Shown piece after piece: positions 23,683 to 27,500 of a DNA stretch of 27,500 nt. Both the position numbers and the translations under genes were made by a program. This DNA is from Tubiluchus corallicola (Eukaryota; Priapulida; Priapulimorpha; Priapulimorphida; Tubiluchidae), in the NCBI GenBank assembly GCA_030141605.1, contig JAQGDQ010001651.1, positions 1 to 27,500 on the forward strand. The letters are read 5' to 3'. Every line of letters starts with the position of its first letter. Position 1 is the stretch's first letter. The notes beneath the pieces are model-generated. The model saw only the letters and a program-made list of their open reading frames with translations, made no database searches and was not told the origin of the DNA.

Positions 23683-25375
23683 TTTGACTTACCTAAGTCA
23701 CATTTGAGTTACCAAAACACATTCGAAATTCCTATGTCTACATTTGACTTACCTAAGTCACATTTGAGTTACCAAAACACATTCGAAATTCCTATGTCTA
23801 CATTTGACTTACCTAAGTCACATTTGAGTTACCAAAACACATTCGAAATTCCTATGTCTACATTTGACTTACCTAAGTCACATTTGAGTTACCAAAACAC
23901 ATTCGAAATTCCTATGTCTACATTTGACTTACCTAAGTCACATTTGAGTTACCAAAACACATTCGAAATTCTTATGTCTACATTTGACTTACCTAAGTCA
24001 CATTCGAGTTATCAAAACACATTCAAAATTCCTGTGTCTACATTTGACTTACCTAAGTCACATTTGAGTTACCAAAACACATTCAAAATTCCTGTGTCTA
24101 CATTTGACTTACCTAAGTCACATTTGAGTTACCAAAACACATTCGAAATTCTTATGTCTACATTTGACTTACCTAAGTCACATTCGAGTTACCAAAACAC
24201 ATTCGAAATTCCTGTGTCTACATTTGACTTACCTAAGTCACATTTGAGTTACCAAAACACATTCGAAATTCCTATGTCTACATTTGACTTACCTAAGTCA
24301 CATTTGAGTTACCAAAACATTCGAAATTCCTGTGTCTACATTTGACTTACCTAAGTCACATTTGAGTTACCAAAACACATTCGAAATTCCTATGTCTACA
24401 TTTGACTTACCTAAGTCACATTCGAGTTATCAAAACACATTCGAAATTCCTGTGTCTACATTTGACTTACCTAAGTCACATTTGAGTTACCAAAACACAT
24501 TCGAAATTCCTATGTCTACATTTGACTTACCTAAGTCACATTTGAGTTACCAAAACACATTCGAAATTCCTATGTCTACATTTGACTTACCTAAGTCACA
24601 TTTGAGTTACCAAAACACATTCGAAATTCCTATGTCTACATTTGACTTACCTAAGTCACATTTGAGTTACCGAAACTCTTTCGAAATTCTTATGTCTACA
24701 TTTGACTTACCTAAGTCACATTTGAGTTACCAAAACACATTCGAAATTCCTATGTCTACATTTGATTTACCTAAGTCGCATTTGAGTTACCAAAACTCTT
24801 TCGAAATTCTTATGTCTACAATTGACTTACCTAAGTCACATTTGAGTTACCAAAACACATTCGAAATTTCTATGTCTACATTTGACTTACCTAAGTCACA
24901 TTTGAGTTACCAAAACACATTCGAAATTCCTATGTGTACATTTAACTTACCTAAGTCACATTTGAGTTACCAAAACTCTTTCGAAATTCCTATGTCTACA
25001 TTTGACTTACCTAAGTCACATTTGAGTTAGCAAAACACATTCGAAATTCCTATGTCTACATTTGACTTACCTAAGTCACGTTTGAGTTACCAAAACACAT
25101 TCGAAATTCCTATGTCTACATTTAACTTACCTAAGTCACATTTGAGTTACCAAAACTCTTTCGAAATTCCTATGTCTACATTTGACTTACCTAAGTCACG
25201 TTTGAGTTACCAAAACACATTCGAAATTCCTGTCTACATTTCACTTACCTAAGTTACATTCGAAATTCCTATGTCTACATTTGACTTACCGAAGTCAGAT
25301 TCGAAATTCCTATGTCTACATTTGACTTACCTAAGTCATATTTGAACTTTCCTGTGTCTACATTTGACGTGTAAA
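23683..25375. repeat. right-arm minisatellite, 60-bp unit, about 28 copies
   Basis: The unit is CACATTTGAGTTACCAAAAC, ACATTCGAAATTCCTATGTC and TACATTTGACTTACCTAAGT. It repeats every 60 bases almost without indel; one unit near 24320 lacks two bases. Shared variants (ACTCTTTCGAAA instead of ACACATTCGAAA; CCTGTGTC instead of CCTATGTC) mark sub-families. The palindrome GACTTACCTAAGTC and TTCGAA occur in each unit. Because 60 is divisible by three the array leaves long open frames (20-residue SYQNTFEIPMSTFDLPKSHL repeats), judged non-coding. Confidence 0.97.
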
Positions 25376-25382
25376 ACCTATA

Positions 25383-25820
25383 TAATACGCAGCATGGAAT
25401 TCACCATGGGAAGGCAATACGTCGAGCAATTGGTCACTCCAGTAATAATTAATCCGTAATTTGTTATAGCTAAACGAGCGCCGAGCGTAATTAGTGGCAC
25501 GGTTATAAATTAGCGTTTTATTGATTTCTCGGCGAGGGCACACCTGAGGTACTTCATCGCAGGTAACTCTAATCCTGGGCAGCAGCAGAGTTTACTCGTC
25601 TAGGGGTCCTCGTGTAATGAGCAGAGAAACCTCGTCTAATTACTCTAGTGAGTAGGATAAGGATGATCTCTGGTTAAAAAAAACCGCTTGTTTCCAAGGA
25701 ATGCCTGTAGATGGAGCCAGAGCGTTTTTATGTTATCAGTGAAGGTTGCTAATAGGCTAGAAATAAATGAGTATGAAGGGCATTGAATCGCTTGAAGACG
25801 ACACGGTTTTAGGTCATTCA
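25383..25820. other. unassigned DNA
   Basis: No coding or RNA feature could be supported. Confidence 0.5.
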
Positions 25821-25821
25821 T

Positions 25822-26306
25822 GCATTCATTTATTGAAATTTTTTAGCTTACTTACGCACTTTCATTCATTTATTGAAATTTTTTAGCTTACTTACGTATT
25901 TTCATTCATTTATTGAAATTTTTTAGCTTACTTACGTATTTTCATTCATTTATTGAAATTTTTTAGCTTACTTACGTATTTTCATTCATTTATTGAAATT
26001 TTATAGCTTACTTACGCACTTTCATTCATTTATTGAAATTTTTTAGCTTACTTACGTGTTTTCATTCATTTATTGAAATTTTTTAGCTTACTTACGCACT
26101 TTCATTCATTTATTGAAATTTTATAGCTTACTTACGTACTTTCATTCATTTATTGAAATTTTTTAGCCTACTTACGTATTTTCATTCATTTATTGAATTT
26201 TTTTAGCTTACTCACGCACTTTCATTCATTTATTGAAATTTTATAGCTTACTTACGTATTTTCATTCATTTATTGAATTTTTTTTAGCTTACTTACGCAC
26301 TTTCAT
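25822..26306. repeat. 40-bp minisatellite, about twelve copies
   Basis: TTCATTCATTTATTGAAATT followed by TTTTAGCTTACTTACGTATT repeats every 40 bases. The last bases alternate between GTATT and GCACT, and TTTTAGC alternates with TTATAGC, in a partly regular pattern. Confidence 0.97.
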
Positions 26307-27165
26307 TTCTCACTTTACTGGTGCCATTCATTGCGTAAGTGACACGTGCGCGCCACGAACTACCAACGAATTGCTTCTACTTTTAGAAGAATACTTCGCG
26401 GGGCTTCATAGGTATGAAACGAATGTTGCAATGTTATTCAAGATGGAACTTGGATCATGAATGTGATTCGTAACAAAATGTTTAGCTATTAGTGCGCGAT
26501 GTTATTCTGCGGGTAAATTATCACCCTACCTGCCAGGTGCTTTTAACATTATAATGGTACCGTCATTATAACATGAACATCAATTTAAGGAAACCACTAC
26601 TAGCAACATTTTATGAAGGATGGCTTCTTATGAATCGTTTTTGCTTCTCATTTCTTATCCACGGAGTTCTTCCACTGAAAATTCTTTTCCTAAATCTTTA
26701 TTAATTAGAAAGTGAAAATGGTGAGTGAAGCAAGCGACCCTTTTACGCAAAGGACTCTTCCTGCTACGGGACTGTTTCTGGCGAACCCGTGTTGTGGTGA
26801 TCGCTGACGTCAATTAGAATTGCATGGAACGTCGTAGAATGTTCCGTCGGAATGACCGCCTTACCGTCTAGATTGTTCTCGAACATTTGTTCTAGAGCAC
26901 GCAGATCTAACATGGAGTTATACTTAAAAGCATTTATTTACTTACTTAAACGTTTTCCAGATTTTCACGTTTATTGTAATCATTTCAACGTTCCTTCATA
27001 CTCTTGTGTTGTAGAATTCTCGCTAAATAAAGCAGTAATATTTAACGGCGTGTTTTCTGGTTTTCTCTACGAGCCTTCTGAGAGAAACAAAACACAGCAA
27101 CCCGTTTGTATTCATTGGCAGTATGTAAAGTATATGCAGTAAGCAGTGGTTTTGTGCACTCTGGA
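26307..27165. other. unassigned DNA
   Basis: No gene is recognised. The 96-codon frame at 26852-27142 lacks any family motif. Confidence 0.45.
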
Positions 27166-27167
27166 GA

Positions 27168-27250
27168 GAAGATCGGTTACTGTCTGCACTTGGGAAGTTA
27201 AGCATCGCCGAGCTTGGTCAATAAATAGATAGGTGTTCACCGGGTTATAT
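27168..27250 (+). pseudogene. 5S rRNA-derived sequence (SINE3-like head or 5S pseudogene)
   Basis: AGATCGGTTACTGTCTGCAC, then GAAGTTAAGCATCGCCGAGC, TTGGTCA and TAGATAGGTGTTCACCGGG follow the order of the 3' two thirds of animal 5S rRNA (GATCACCGAAGTTAAGC, GGGCTTGGTTAGTACTTGG, ATGGGTGACCGCCTGGG). The internal polymerase III control regions are recognisable but altered. The mature 5' part is missing, and unrelated sequence and a microsatellite follow, so it is a SINE of the 5S-derived type or a pseudogene rather than a functional gene. Confidence 0.72.
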
Positions 27251-27280
27251 ATTCGTTTAAGCTTGTAGCCTCTTCCATAC

Positions 27281-27282
<2 letters not shown>

Positions 27283-27316
<34 letters not shown>

Positions 27317-27500
27317 GGTAGGTAGGTAGGTAGGTAGGTAGGTAGGTAGGTAGGTAGGTAGGTAGGTAGGTAGGTAGGTAGGTAGGTCAGTCAGTCAGTC
27401 AGTCAGTCAGTCAGTCAGTCAGTCAGTCAGTCAGTCAGTCAGTCAGTCAGTCAGTCAGTCAGTCAGTCAGTCAGTCCAGTCAGTCAGTCAGTCAGTCAGT
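27283..27500. repeat. compound tetranucleotide microsatellite TAAG-TAGG-TCAG
   Basis: Eight TAAG units (27283-27314), then about eighteen TAGG units (27315-27386), then TCAG units to the window edge, with one slipped unit (TCCAG near 27475). It starts shortly after the 5S-derived sequence, as a SINE tail might. It runs off the window. Confidence 0.98.

Larger units (their letters stand above)
23065..25380. mobile_element. TIR element whose arms are minisatellite arrays in opposite orientation
   Basis: The left end reads TAGGTTCTACATGTCAAATG (23065). The right end, reversed, reads TAGGTTTTACACGTCAAATG (25380). Both are flanked by TA (23063-23064 and 25381-25382). Inside each end is a tandem array made of the same sequence: a short array on the left (about 23075-23310) and a long one on the right (about 23683-25375), in inverted orientation. 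Between them lies a 370-base unique core without a coding region. It is a non-autonomous DNA element of uncertain superfamily. Confidence 0.75.

Noticed and set aside
23704-25252. Three long open frames encoding 20-residue repeats (SYQNTFEIPMSTFDLPKSHL)
   Set aside because: The 60-bp period is divisible by three, so a frame stays open by default. A two-base deletion and a TAG break it without compensation, and the array is part of a TIR element.
23683-25375. CRISPR-like regular repeats
   Set aside because: Units are contiguous with no unique spacers, and the window is clearly eukaryotic.

Overview
The window is animal (metazoan) nuclear DNA, probably from an arthropod. It is AT-rich, full of introns, and crowded with DNA-transposon remnants, SINE and LINE pieces, minisatellites and tetranucleotide microsatellites. 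Species-level assignment is not possible from the sequence. The arthropod guess rests on the style of the mobile elements and the protein sequence, and it is an inference.

One protein-coding gene is clearly recognisable. It is the mRNA export adaptor Aly/REF (ALYREF, THO complex subunit 4) on the minus strand, in six exons spanning 19049 down to 5707. The exon lengths (189, 162, 148, 79, 199 and 15 nt) sum to 792 nt, giving a 263-residue protein plus stop with consistent splice phases. The protein has the N-terminal UAP56-binding motif, an RG-rich segment, the WEHDMFD linker, a complete RRM, a long RGG tract and the C-terminal UAP56-binding motif. The last four residues lie on a separate five-codon exon. 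Intron 2 appears to use a GC-AG splice pair. A TATA-less promoter with NRF1-, YY1- and CCAAT-like motifs lies just upstream of the start codon.

Layout from left to right. 1-3150: unassigned DNA with a small hAT-like element, a 56-bp tandem repeat and a small inverted-repeat element. 3152-5139: a TIR-bounded element carrying about 35 copies of a roughly 30-bp satellite. 5140-19190: the ALYREF gene. Its introns hold a Tigger/pogo-like MITE cluster, a 134-bp tandem repeat, three copies of one hAT-type MITE with target-site duplications, a 75-bp ten-copy array next to exon 4, and a 2.5-kb long-TIR element with two nested retroposons. They also hold a LINE C-terminal fragment and an internally deleted RTE-like LINE. 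19190-21790: mostly unassigned, with a decayed LINE reverse transcriptase. 21790-22620: an 830-bp tetranucleotide array. 23065-25380: a TIR element whose two arms are tandem arrays in opposite orientation. 25820-26306: a 40-bp minisatellite. 27170-27500: a 5S rRNA-derived fragment running into a compound tetranucleotide repeat.

No CRISPR, operon, phage or bacterial feature is present. Most long open frames in the window are products of repeats and are not listed as genes.
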